From MFD09286-c1 sp963701015 (GTDB taxonomy: Bacteria > Bacteroidota > Bacteroidia > Bacteroidales > DTGW01), in the NCBI GenBank assembly GCA_963701015.1, contig OY969556.1, positions 3,286,001-3,350,000 on the forward strand: a DNA stretch of 64,000 nucleotides, in the 5' to 3' direction. This document shows positions 35,519 to 44,717 of the stretch, piece by piece. Under the pieces are notes generated by a model. The model had not been told where the DNA came from, searched no databases, and worked only from the letters and a program-made list of their open reading frames with translations. The first letter of the stretch is position 1, and each line of letters starts with the position of its first letter. The position numbers were made by a program, and so were the translations under genes.

Positions 35519-37123
35519 TTAAATCGTTTTAATTTCCATTATTTTTTGTTCAAATAAATCATTCGAAACTAACGACTTATTTTTTATTTTAGTTTTATAG
35601 GTATAAATTGTGTTTACCGAATATTCTAAGATTTTGGCTATTTTTTCATTGTCCGAAATACCCATTCGTATTAATGCAAAAATTCGTAAGTCAGTATTAA
35701 GCAATTGTTCATCTTTTAGTACAATTCTATCTTCTTCGTGAAACATAGAATTAAATTCTTTAACAAAATCAGGGAAAAGTTTTAAAAATATTTTATCGAA
35801 ACTATGATAAAGTTCCTCTCTTTCATGTTTTAAATCAATATTTTTAACAATTGTCTTAATATCTTCCATTTGGCCTGTTACCAATTTTCGGTTAACATCG
35901 CGTTGAAACTTTTCAATTTTATCAATATATTCAGAGGTTATATTAAAAAAATATCCAATATATTCTTCTTTTATTTTATTAGCTTCAATTAATTTATGAT
36001 TCGTTTCGGTTAGTGAAAAATTTGCATCAACTATCATTTGTTTAGCAACATTTAATCGCTTTAACTGGCGGAATATAATAAGAGCAAACACTATAACCAG
36101 TATTGATAAAACTGTTATCAGTACAGAATAATTAACCAATATTGATTTTTGTTTTTCTACTGTATTCAACTTTTCGCCTTCAATAATTGGAAGAATGCTT
36201 GCAATTTCAATTTTCCGATGTCTGGCGTTATAAAATGTAGCATCGTCTAAGGCAAGATTAATATACTTATAAGCTGTTTTTATATCTCCTTTTTTAAATA
36301 AAATTTCAGATAAATTACGAAGAGCCACTGTTTCCTTAGTCGTAGATTTTATATCAGCAATGGATGATTTTATCAACATTTCAATTGCCTTGTCCTGGTT
36401 ATCCATTAATGAATAGATATATCCAAGACTTGAAGTAGCAATTGCGTATTGATGATTAGTTAACTTAAAATTTTCGATTAAATACTCAAAAGCAACTTTG
36501 GCACTTATGATATTGTTACTTTTCATCCTTCTTAGACTTTCATCAGCCCAATATTCTAGCGATCCGTGAACTGCAAAATTACAAGCCGAATCAATATAAA
36601 TATTTCCTAATTGCCTATATTTTTGCGAGTAATAGTTATCCCTGTCATAATCGGCCAAATCATAAAAAGTTCGGGCAACAATAGAAAAATACATGGCTTT
36701 TAAAGTATCATTTAACCTATCAATTTTAATACTCATTAATGAATCAATAGATTCTTTAAACATACCTGAAGAAAGCAAAACAAAGCCAAGATTTATTTTA
36801 GCCAAAGCAATTTTTGATTTTTCATGCATCTTATTGGCTATAACACGCAGTTTTTCGGAATATTTAAATGCAGAATCATAATTAAATGATTCATATTCGT
36901 CATATAATTTTAAATATAAGTTAAAAGCCTTATTTACCGGAATAGACTTTTTATGCTGAAGCTCTTGTTTTAATGTGTTTATACGATCCAATTTTTCGTT
37001 AAAATAAATATCCTTTTTATCAATCTCTTTGTTCAAGATATTCATCAAACTATCATTGCTATAATTGGCATTTACTGATTTGCAAACAACAAATAATAAT
37101 ATTATAATTCTAAATTTGCGCAT
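35519..37123 (-). CDS. DUF6377-type TPR sensor/transcriptional regulator
   Basis: A 534-residue membrane regulator with a signal peptide, TPR-like helices (about 50-310) in the periplasm, a membrane helix (SVLITVLSILVIVFALIIF, about 328-347), a coiled-coil linker, and a C-terminal LuxR-like helix-turn-helix (DLRIFALIRMGISDNEKIAKILEYSVNTIYTYK, seen here as ISDNEKIAKILEYSVNTIYT). This layout matches DUF6377 proteins, which commonly sit beside SusCD operons in Bacteroidota. It is on the same strand as the locus, 277 bases upstream of the GH15-like gene, so it likely controls that operon. Direct DNA binding is inferred from the HTH; the inducing ligand is unknown. Confidence 0.8.
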   Translation of the reverse strand: MRKFRIIILLFVVCKSVNANYSNDSLMNILNKEIDKKDIYFNEKLDRINTLKQELQHKKSIPVNKAFNLYLKLYDEYESFNYDSAFKYSEKLRVIANKMHEKSKIALAKINLGFVLLSSGMFKESIDSLMSIKIDRLNDTLKAMYFSIVARTFYDLADYDRDNYYSQKYRQLGNIYIDSACNFAVHGSLEYWADESLRRMKSNNIISAKVAFEYLIENFKLTNHQYAIATSSLGYIYSLMDNQDKAIEMLIKSSIADIKSTTKETVALRNLSEILFKKGDIKTAYKYINLALDDATFYNARHRKIEIASILPIIEGEKLNTVEKQKSILVNYSVLITVLSILVIVFALIIFRQLKRLNVAKQMIVDANFSLTETNHKLIEANKIKEEYIGYFFNITSEYIDKIEKFQRDVNRKLVTGQMEDIKTIVKNIDLKHEREELYHSFDKIFLKLFPDFVKEFNSMFHEEDRIVLKDEQLLNTDLRIFALIRMGISDNEKIAKILEYSVNTIYTYKTKIKNKSLVSNDLFEQKIMEIKTI

Positions 37124-37310
37124 AAATACAATTAAATGAATTAATTATTTCGAAAGTACAAAATAATTCGAAATACAAATTACAAAAATGAAGAATATAT
37201 AAATCTTTTAATAACAATTTGCCATTTTGAAAATTCACAATCGATTCTGCAAATTTTAATTAAAATAATGTTTAAATTAATTAAACCTGCAATAGAAAAA
37301 TCTGTTTTGT

Positions 37311-37318
37311 TACATTTG
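37311..37318 (+). promoter_or_regulatory. Candidate -7 element of the rhomboid gene
   Basis: TACATTTG, an exact TAnnTTTG match, ends 13 bases before the ATG at 37332, implying a very short leader. No TTG is seen at the -33 distance. Confidence 0.45.
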
Positions 37319-37331
37319 CAAAAAATTTAAT

Positions 37332-37958
37332 ATGACTATTGTAATTGTTATTATTACTTCCTTGATTTCAATTGTATGTTTTTCAAACCGTTCATTATTT
37401 GAAAAGCTGGAATTGAATCCATATAAAGTCTATCACAAAAAGGAATATTATCGTGTTATAACTCATGCCTTTGTTCATGCCGATTGGGTTCATTTAATAA
37501 TTAATATGTTTGTACTTTATTCTTTTGGTACAGGATTGGAATATTATTTTAGTTATTTGAAAATTGAAGAAATATTAAGTTTTCCAATATATGTATATTA
37601 TTTGTCAATGTATTTTTCGGCAATAATTATAGCATCATTAACAACTTTGAAAAAATTCCGTGATATACCTGAATACAATGCAGTTGGAGCTTCAGGAGCA
37701 GTTTCGGCAATTTTGTTTGCATGCATTTTTTTCGACCCCTGGCACAAATTATTATTTTGGGCAATTATTCCAATTCCCGGAATATTATTTGGAGTTTTGT
37801 ATTTATGGTATACACATTATATGAGTCGCAAAAACAATGATAATATAAACCACGACGCTCACTTCCTAGGAGCATTATATGGCCTAACATTTCCTATATT
37901 ATTAGATCCAAAATTGTTGTATGTTTTTCTGAATCAAATTATTCATTTTCACTTATGA
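37332..37958 (+). CDS. Rhomboid-family intramembrane serine protease
   Basis: A 208-residue, six-helix membrane protease. The family fingerprints are HADWVHLIINMFVLYSFG (with the conserved His-Asn loop), the catalytic serine motif GASGAVSA (Ser121), and the helix-6 histidine in HDAHFLGALYG (His177), which form the Ser-His dyad. It cleaves transmembrane segments of other membrane proteins; no substrate is suggested by the context. Its stop codon overlaps the start of the phosphatase gene (ATGA), indicating translational coupling. Confidence 0.93.
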   Translation: MTIVIVIITSLISIVCFSNRSLFEKLELNPYKVYHKKEYYRVITHAFVHADWVHLIINMFVLYSFGTGLEYYFSYLKIEEILSFPIYVYYLSMYFSAIIIASLTTLKKFRDIPEYNAVGASGAVSAILFACIFFDPWHKLLFWAIIPIPGILFGVLYLWYTHYMSRKNNDNINHDAHFLGALYGLTFPILLDPKLLYVFLNQIIHFHL

Positions 37959-38452
37959 ACAAAGCCATTTTTATTGATCGCGATGGAGTTATAAATAATG
38001 ACAAAGGTCTTTACTATATCTACAAACTTTCTGATTTCAAATTGAATGAAGGAATTATTGAACATATATGCAACTTTAAAAGAAAAGGATATTTGGTGAT
38101 AATTATTTCAAATCAGGGTGGTATAGGCAAAGGGCTTTATACACGAAACGATACTGATGTTTTGAATAATATAATACTAAATGAAGTTAAAAAAAATGGA
38201 GAATCTATTGATGAAATATATTACTGTCCACATCATCCGGATTCAGGTAAATGTTTGTGCCGAAAACCTTTGCCCTTATTAATTGAGAAGGCAATTGCCC
38301 GATTTGGGATTAATGCGAATGATTCATTTTTAATTGGGGATAGCCCACGCGATATTGAAGCTGCTATAAATGCAGGAGTTAAAGGCATTCTGGTTGAAAA
38401 AAATACCAACATTGCAGATATATATAATAAAATTATTTATGGAAAGTCTTAG
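37955..38452 (+). CDS. gmhB: GmhB-type HAD phosphatase (heptose bisphosphate phosphatase family)
   Basis: A 165-residue HAD-superfamily phosphatase of the GmhB/HisB-N type. Motif I is FIDRDGVIN (nucleophile and acid aspartates), motif II IISNQGG, and motif IV IGDSPRDIEAA. The zinc-binding loop CPHHPDSGKCLCRKP is typical of GmhB, which removes the 7-phosphate from heptose 1,7-bisphosphate in nucleotide-heptose synthesis. A histidinol-phosphate or generic sugar phosphatase role is possible, but the nearby sugar nucleotidyltransferase-kinase fusion favours the heptose pathway. It overlaps the rhomboid gene by four bases and the convergent yqgE gene by four. Confidence 0.85.
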   Translation: MNKAIFIDRDGVINNDKGLYYIYKLSDFKLNEGIIEHICNFKRKGYLVIIISNQGGIGKGLYTRNDTDVLNNIILNEVKKNGESIDEIYYCPHHPDSGKCLCRKPLPLLIEKAIARFGINANDSFLIGDSPRDIEAAINAGVKGILVEKNTNIADIYNKIIYGKS

Positions 38453-39039
38453 TTTAAGCTGGGATTATCAGGGGAATTTATCCACATTTTATATTTGCTG
38501 CCCAAAGAATTTAAAATCTCCTTCCAAATATTATTCATATTGTGGGTCATTATAACCTGAGGTTCAATATTTGTAACTAGCCATGAATTTTGTGACAATT
38601 CATCATCTAATTGATTAGGCATCCATCCGCTATATCCAAGAAAAAATTTAATCTGGTCCTTATTAACCATCCCTTGTTTTATCATTCCTTTTAAAGTGTC
38701 AAAATCACCACCCCAGTATATATTGCCACTCACAGGTACACTATTGGGAATTAAATCACCCATTGTATGAATATAATGAATTGTATTTGTATTAACTGGT
38801 CCGCCAATAGAAATAAAGCCATCAAAAGCTGGAAAGTCATTGATTATTTCTTCAATTTTCATGTTCACAGGTTTGTTCAAAACAAAACCTATTGAACCTT
38901 CATTATTATGTTCAGTTATGAATACAATGGAGCGTTTAAAATAAATATCATTTAAAAAAGGTTCTGCAATTAAAACTTTCCCTTTTTGTGGTGATATATT
39001 ATTTGTTTCAATTTTAAAAAACCCAATTTCCGAACCCAT
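38449..39039 (-). CDS. YqgE/AlgH family protein
   Basis: The 196-residue protein shows family signatures KGKVLIAEPFLNDIYFKRSIV (in part LIAEPFLNDIYFKRS), NEGSIGFVLNKPVN, FDGFISIGGPVN, YWGGDFDTLKGMI and KFFLGYSGWMPNQLDDEL. YqgE/AlgH proteins are widespread and structurally known, but their biochemical function is undefined; AlgH was linked to alginate regulation in Pseudomonas. It is predicted cytosolic with no signal peptide. The gene is monocistronic, and its last four bases overlap the end of the convergent phosphatase gene. Confidence 0.92.
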   Translation of the reverse strand: MGSEIGFFKIETNNISPQKGKVLIAEPFLNDIYFKRSIVFITEHNNEGSIGFVLNKPVNMKIEEIINDFPAFDGFISIGGPVNTNTIHYIHTMGDLIPNSVPVSGNIYWGGDFDTLKGMIKQGMVNKDQIKFFLGYSGWMPNQLDDELSQNSWLVTNIEPQVIMTHNMNNIWKEILNSLGSKYKMWINSPDNPSLN

Positions 39040-39230
39040 AAATATTTTATTTACAATACAAAAACAATATTATTTCGAATAGGTTTAAAATTTAATTTTG
39101 TAAAATTAAATCAATTTTAGCTAACATTCTAATTATCAAAGCAGATATTTAAATCAACCATTTCATAATGAATAAATATGTTTAATTATTCTATCAAATT
39201 TATTTTACATTAGCGATTTATTTTTAATAT

Positions 39231-40580
39231 ATGTTTGAATTAGTAAAATCAAAAGTACTTACCGAAGAAAATCTTAGAAACGTTAGAGCTAATAATCCGG
39301 GTAAAAAAATAGCATTTTGCACAGGATGTTATGATATTCTGCAATCGGGACATGCAGTATTTTTTAGCCAATGCAAAGAACTGGCCGATATATTGGTAGT
39401 TGGTATTGGTCGCGATTCTGTAATTTCAAAATTGAAGGGGCCGGGACGTCCGGTAAACCCTGAAAATAACAGGCTTTATTTGGTAGCTGCATTACATGAA
39501 GTAAATTATGCTGTGCTAAACGACGAAACCATTAAAGCTGGGAAGATTGATTTCGAAAATATTTTATCAAATCTTCAACCAGATATTTTTGTGCTGAATG
39601 ATGACGATTCAGGACTTGAATCAAAACAAGCTTTATGCGATAAATATAAAGTTGAAATTAAATTTGTAACTCGAATTGTCCCCGATGAACTTGAAGCAAC
39701 TTCAACATCACGTATAATTGATAAAATAAATTTTTCGTATAAATCCCCGCTTAGAATTGATTTTGCCGGAGGTTGGGCCGATGTTCCCTTTATAATGCAG
39801 GGGAAAAAAGGTTATGTGTCAAATGTTGCTATTAAACCATTAATTGAATTTAAGGCTGGAAAGTTTAATTTTTCGGGTTATCCCCGAGGAAGTGGATTGA
39901 GCACCTCAACTGCGGCAAAATTACTTGAAATGATCTGTGCCAAGAATTATAATGCCGATTCCAAAACGTTGCCAACAATTGCTGAAGATTTATTTCATCT
40001 TGAAAATACTGACTTAAATTGGGCAATTGGTCGACAAGATCAATATTCTATAGTATTTGGTGGTTTTAATTGTTTAGAATATAGCGAAAATTCAGCCAGG
40101 AATATTTTTAAGCCTATATCTAAAGAAACACTTGAGAAATTCAGGGTAAATTTATTATTATTACATTCGGGAGTATCGCGCAATGCTCAGGTTGCAGTTG
40201 AGCAGGTTTATAAAAATTACAATAGCAATGAAGGAATTAAGGCGCTTGAAATAATAAGTAATTGCGGAAAAGCATTTTACGAAGCTTTACAAAAAGAAGA
40301 TTTTATCGGCTGTGCAAAGGTTATGGATGAGAATTTTCTGGCACAAAAAATATTGGCACCTGCAACTTCAAATGAATATCTAGATGAAATGTATTCATAT
40401 GCAAAAGAAAATGGAGCTTTTGGTGGAAAAATATGTGGTGCCGGTGGTGGTGGAGCCTTTATATTTTACTGCCGTGAACCTGAAAATTTAAAACGGGCAC
40501 TCAAAAAAAAGTTTGTAGATTGTTTTGAAATAGATTTCGACTTTGAATATAAAAATATTAAGGAACTCAACACCTTTTAA
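39231..40580 (+). CDS. Fused sugar nucleotidyltransferase and GHMP kinase
   Basis: A 449-residue fusion. Residues 1-155 are a cytidylyltransferase-fold domain like the C-terminal half of HldE/RfaE: IAFCTGCYDILQSGH near residue 30 and the end motif EATSTSRIIDKI. The usual HxGH motif reads QSGH (Gln38 to His41), so the first histidine is replaced. Residues 160-449 are a GHMP kinase resembling HddA or the kinase part of bacterial fucokinase: PLRIDFAGGWADVP, the ATP loop PRGSGLSTSTA and the C-terminal GKICGAGGGGAF. Together these could phosphorylate a sugar at C1 and then activate it as a nucleotide sugar. With the nearby GmhB-type phosphatase, a heptose for surface glycans is likely; the exact sugar and nucleotide are unknown. 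Confidence 0.8.
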   Translation: MFELVKSKVLTEENLRNVRANNPGKKIAFCTGCYDILQSGHAVFFSQCKELADILVVGIGRDSVISKLKGPGRPVNPENNRLYLVAALHEVNYAVLNDETIKAGKIDFENILSNLQPDIFVLNDDDSGLESKQALCDKYKVEIKFVTRIVPDELEATSTSRIIDKINFSYKSPLRIDFAGGWADVPFIMQGKKGYVSNVAIKPLIEFKAGKFNFSGYPRGSGLSTSTAAKLLEMICAKNYNADSKTLPTIAEDLFHLENTDLNWAIGRQDQYSIVFGGFNCLEYSENSARNIFKPISKETLEKFRVNLLLLHSGVSRNAQVAVEQVYKNYNSNEGIKALEIISNCGKAFYEALQKEDFIGCAKVMDENFLAQKILAPATSNEYLDEMYSYAKENGAFGGKICGAGGGGAFIFYCREPENLKRALKKKFVDCFEIDFDFEYKNIKELNTF

Positions 40581-40676
40581 TTGAGTGAATTTATATAATA
40601 GGAAAATCTGAAATTATTTCGCTATCATCAGTAATTCTTTTTATTTTTAACTAAGTTTTGTGTAGATTTAATAAAG

Positions 40677-43262
40677 ATGGATAAAACCAAACTTTTGATA
40701 GTTGAAGATGATTTGCCTCAAACTTTTCTTATTAAGGAATCACTTGATCAGTTAAAGTATGATATAAGTAATATACTTGATGGTCGTGAAGCGCTTGAAT
40801 ATTTACTCACCACAAATGATGTTCCTGAAATAATACTTATGGATTATCATCTGCCTGGTATAGATGGAATTACAATTCTCAATAAATTAAAAGATGCAGG
40901 TAAAAAGTACAATATAATATTTCTTACTGCCGATTACTCAATTGATACAGCAATACAATCAATAAACTCCGGAGCACTAGAATTTATCCCGAAAGACAAT
41001 AGGTTTGTAAATAATATACCTGCCATTGTAGAAAAAGCATACCAAACTATTAAGGCGCAAAAAGAGCGTGAACAATTCGAACATGCTTATATTGAAAGTG
41101 AAGCCCGTTTTAAAATAGTTATGGAAGCTTCGAAGGATGGTATTTTTGAGCTTAGTTTTGCTGAGAATAACACTCAAATAAGTCCTAATAATGCATTAAT
41201 GTTGGGTTATAGCATTAATGAAATGCCCAAATCATATTTAGAATTTTTTGAATTATTGTACCCTGATGACCAAAAATTATTAATAAGTAAATACAAGGAA
41301 CACTTGCAAAATAATTCTCCTATATGTGAAGTTGAAATTCGAATTAAAGCTAAAAATGGTAACTATAAGTGGATTTTACACCGGGGAATTATAGCTGAAA
41401 AAGACAAAGATGGAAGCCCACTTCGAATAATAGGTACGCATTCTGATATATCGGAAAGAAAAGCAAATGAAGAAAAGATAATTAAAGCAAATCTTCGATT
41501 ATCAACACTTATAGGTAATCTGCCAGGAATTGTTTATAGTTGTAAAAATTCTGATTTTTTTGAAAAAGAGTTTATAGGTGGACGTGTAGAGCAAATAACC
41601 GGTTTTAAAGAATTGGAACTAGCCAATCATGATAAATTAAATTTTGGTGATATTATTTATAATGAGGATAAAATTGAAATTTTAAATTTAATAATTCAGT
41701 CAATTGCTTCAAAAACCGATTTCGATATATATTACAGAATTATTTCAAAATCGAATGAAATTAGGTGGGTTTTGGATCACGGAAAATTAATTTTCAATGA
41801 CAAAGGTGAAATTACTTCAATTGAAGGTTATATAACTGATATAACTGAGAAAAAACTTTTTGACGAAGCACTTCAAAAATCAGAAGAGGAGAAAAATATA
41901 ATTCTCGACAATAGCATGCAGGCATTTATATTATTGAATGCCAATGGCGAAATATTAACCTTTAATAAGGTTGCAAACCATCGAACTATTATTATGATGG
42001 GAAAAACTTTAAAGGAAGGGTTTAAATTATTGGAATTTTTACCAGAATCGGAAAAACAAAAAATGCAGGAATATATCTCCAATGCAACTACTGGACATCC
42101 TGCTTACTGGGAAAATCCGTTTGAATATAGAGATACAATTTCCTGGTTTGACAATGTGCTGGTTCCTGTATTTATTTCGCGTGAAGAAATAAAATATATT
42201 TGTTATACCTCAAGTGATATAACTGAAAGAAAACTATCTGAAGAAAAAATCCTTGCTTCTGAAAGTTTATATAACACCACAATTAATTCAATAAACGATA
42301 TTATATGTGTTGTTGATGAAAATTTAAATTTTTTGCTTATTAATGAAGCCCTTATCCGATTTAGTAAGGTTAATAACTTTACTGATGAAATGCTTGGTAA
42401 ATACATATATGATGTTTTCCCAATGTTTCAAAAACTTACAGAACCATTATATTCAGAAGTATTCAAATCGGGAAAAAATATTGTTTTTGAAGATTTTTTT
42501 GTCATAAGTGGAAAAACTTTATTCACTGAAATTAAAATAACACCAATATATCAATTCGGTAAAATAATAAGAGCAGTAACCATTATACGTGATTTAACCG
42601 AAAGGAAAAATTTTGAAAAAGAAATAATGAACGCTATTATTGATACAGAAGAAAAAGAAAGAAAGCGTTTTTCTGAAGATTTGCATGATGGACTTGGGTC
42701 AATTCTTTCAACCATAAAAATATATATAAATACACTACACAATGAAACTCTGGCTAAAAAACAACATGATGAACTTGTTGTATTTACTAATCAATTAATT
42801 GATGAAGCAATTCAAAACTCAAAAGAAATTGCAAATAATTTAAGTCCCAATATTATTAAGCGATTTGGACTTGCTTCTGCTATTTCATCATTATGTACCA
42901 AAATACAGGCTACTTCAGACGTTTCAATAAATTTTGATGCTTCTAAATTTGGTCATAAACTAAAAGAAGACCAGGAAATATCATTATACAGAATAATTTC
43001 TGAGCTAATAAATAATTCAATAAAACATTCCGGCGCAAATAAACTGGAAATTGTTTTTAAAAGTGAAACAGAAAAATTAAAAATCCATTTTGCCGATAAT
43101 GGACATGGGTTTAATTTTCAACAAACTATTCAAAGCAAATCGCAAGGTCTAGGGCTTCAAAATATTATCAATCGTGTAAATTCAATGAATGGTAGTTTTG
43201 ATACCGGAACAATGAAAATGAAAGGGTTCAATATAAATTTTGAATTTTATATTAATAAGTAG
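40677..43262 (+). CDS. Hybrid sensor histidine kinase with receiver and PAS domains
   Basis: An 861-residue cytosolic signalling kinase. The N-terminal receiver domain (1-125, phospho-acceptor Asp56 in EIILMDYHLPG) is followed by about four PAS domains (roughly 140-265, 275-395, 400-520 and 525-645; each ends in a DI(S/T)E(R/K)K or DLTERK linker). A HisKA_3 dimerisation helix follows, with phospho-accepting histidine at about 670 (SEDLHDGLGSI), then an HATPase domain (ISELINNSIKHSG, FADNGHGFN, GLGLQNIINRV). It has no membrane helix, so it senses an internal signal through PAS. The NarL-type kinase class matches the LuxR-type regulator encoded 76 bases downstream. The sensed cofactor is not evident. 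Confidence 0.9.
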   Translation: MDKTKLLIVEDDLPQTFLIKESLDQLKYDISNILDGREALEYLLTTNDVPEIILMDYHLPGIDGITILNKLKDAGKKYNIIFLTADYSIDTAIQSINSGALEFIPKDNRFVNNIPAIVEKAYQTIKAQKEREQFEHAYIESEARFKIVMEASKDGIFELSFAENNTQISPNNALMLGYSINEMPKSYLEFFELLYPDDQKLLISKYKEHLQNNSPICEVEIRIKAKNGNYKWILHRGIIAEKDKDGSPLRIIGTHSDISERKANEEKIIKANLRLSTLIGNLPGIVYSCKNSDFFEKEFIGGRVEQITGFKELELANHDKLNFGDIIYNEDKIEILNLIIQSIASKTDFDIYYRIISKSNEIRWVLDHGKLIFNDKGEITSIEGYITDITEKKLFDEALQKSEEEKNIILDNSMQAFILLNANGEILTFNKVANHRTIIMMGKTLKEGFKLLEFLPESEKQKMQEYISNATTGHPAYWENPFEYRDTISWFDNVLVPVFISREEIKYICYTSSDITERKLSEEKILASESLYNTTINSINDIICVVDENLNFLLINEALIRFSKVNNFTDEMLGKYIYDVFPMFQKLTEPLYSEVFKSGKNIVFEDFFVISGKTLFTEIKITPIYQFGKIIRAVTIIRDLTERKNFEKEIMNAIIDTEEKERKRFSEDLHDGLGSILSTIKIYINTLHNETLAKKQHDELVVFTNQLIDEAIQNSKEIANNLSPNIIKRFGLASAISSLCTKIQATSDVSINFDASKFGHKLKEDQEISLYRIISELINNSIKHSGANKLEIVFKSETEKLKIHFADNGHGFNFQQTIQSKSQGLGLQNIINRVNSMNGSFDTGTMKMKGFNINFEFYINK

Positions 43263-43338
43263 AATATTTATCAAATTTCATTTCAAATTGCTTTATTAAA
43301 AAAAAATTGCGAAATTGTGGCAACTAATTTTAGCCTAA

Positions 43339-44016
43339 ATGTATCCTATTAAAATTTATATAGTTGACGATCATAAAGTGTTCCGCGATGGTTTGAAACT
43401 TCTTTTAAGCACAATAAATAATGTAATAGTTATTGGAGAAGCATCGAATGGTAAGTTTTTTTTAGAATTGCTTGAAACCGAAAAGCCAGATATAGTATTC
43501 ATGGATATTAACATGAAAGAAATGGACGGAATTGAAGCTACTCAAAAGGCTATTGAAAAATATCCCGATATTAAAATTATTGCCCTGACTTCATTTGAAG
43601 ATGAGGCGTATTTTAATCAAATGACCGATTTGGGGGTACGCGGGTATTTATTAAAAAATTCCTTGAAGGACGATTTTGAAAAAGCAATAAATAAGGTTAA
43701 CGAAGGCTATACTTATTATTCCGATGAATTAATTGTAAAGTTGTCGAAGAAAATGTCGCAATTTGGCAAAATGCGCGAAAAGCAGAAAGAACAACTTCAT
43801 TTTTCCGATGAGGAAAAAGAATTGCTCCAGCATATTTGTCAGGGATTAACCAATAAACAAATTGGCGATATTATGCATATTAGCAGCAGGACTGTTGAAG
43901 CACACCGAGCTAAACTTTTAGACAAAACAAGTACTAAAAATTCTGTATCACTTGCAGTATATGCAATTGCAAACAATATTATTACAGTTGAAAATAATTT
44001 TTCATCCTCACATTAA
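43339..44016 (+). CDS. LuxR/NarL-family response regulator
   Basis: A 225-residue regulator with an N-terminal receiver (IYIVDDHKVFRDGL; phospho-acceptor Asp56 in IVFMDINMKEMDG; Lys near LLKNS). Its C-terminal LuxR-type helix-turn-helix is at about 155-215 (LLQHICQGLTNKQIGDIMHI and SSRTVEAHRAKLLDKT). It is the evident partner of the hybrid kinase just upstream. Its stop codon shares one base with the radC start, so radC is co-transcribed. Target genes cannot be inferred. Confidence 0.93.
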   Translation: MYPIKIYIVDDHKVFRDGLKLLLSTINNVIVIGEASNGKFFLELLETEKPDIVFMDINMKEMDGIEATQKAIEKYPDIKIIALTSFEDEAYFNQMTDLGVRGYLLKNSLKDDFEKAINKVNEGYTYYSDELIVKLSKKMSQFGKMREKQKEQLHFSDEEKELLQHICQGLTNKQIGDIMHISSRTVEAHRAKLLDKTSTKNSVSLAVYAIANNIITVENNFSSSH

Positions 44017-44705
44017 TGTCAACCAATATAAGCATTAAAAATTGGGCCAAAGATGACAGGCCGCGCGAAAAAGCACTTGCCAAAGGGTTTGAATCACTTT
44101 CGAATACCGAATTAATTGGCATTTTATTAAGAACAGGCACAAAAGAAGAATCGGCAATTGGCGTAGCCCGGTTATTACTTGATTCTGCCGGAAATAACTT
44201 AAACAAGTTGGCCCAAATGAATGCAAAAGAAATTTCTAAAATAAAAGGCATTGGTGAAACAAAAGCTATTACTTTACTAACAGCACTTGAACTTGGCAAA
44301 AGACGGAATTCAGAAGATGTATTAATAAATAACGCTATTCATTCGAGTGGCGATGCAAATGAAATCTTTTATCCTATAATGTGCGATTTGCCTTATGAAG
44401 AATTTTGGATTCTTCTTTTAAGTCGTTCGAATTCTATTATTTGCAAACAAAAAATAAGCCAGGGAGGAATTTCCGGAACAGTTACCGATGTTCGGCTTAT
44501 ATTAAAATCGGCAATTGACAATATGGCCAGCGGTTTAATTTTGGCTCATAACCATCCATCAGGTAATTTAAAACCAAGTGAGCAGGATATTGCACTTACC
44601 CAAAAACTTAAAGAAGCTGCTAAATTGATGGATATAAATGTACTTGACCATATAATAGTTACAAATTCAAAGTACTATAGTTTTGCTGACGAAGGAATAC
44701 TTTAG
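44016..44705 (+). CDS. radC: RadC-family JAB-domain protein
   Basis: A 229-residue protein with an N-terminal helix-hairpin-helix part (SLSNTELIGILLRTGTKE, ISKIKGIGETKAITLL) and a C-terminal JAB/MPN metal-binding domain with the JAMM-type motif LAHNHPSGNLKPSEQD. Despite the name, RadC proteins are no longer thought to act in recombinational repair directly; a metal-dependent hydrolase role is presumed. It overlaps the upstream response regulator gene by one base, an arrangement I would not predict functionally. It ends 12 bases before the convergent hydrolase gene. Confidence 0.93.
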   Translation: MSTNISIKNWAKDDRPREKALAKGFESLSNTELIGILLRTGTKEESAIGVARLLLDSAGNNLNKLAQMNAKEISKIKGIGETKAITLLTALELGKRRNSEDVLINNAIHSSGDANEIFYPIMCDLPYEEFWILLLSRSNSIICKQKISQGGISGTVTDVRLILKSAIDNMASGLILAHNHPSGNLKPSEQDIALTQKLKEAAKLMDINVLDHIIVTNSKYYSFADEGIL

Positions 44706-44717
44706 ATTTTCAGTCCT

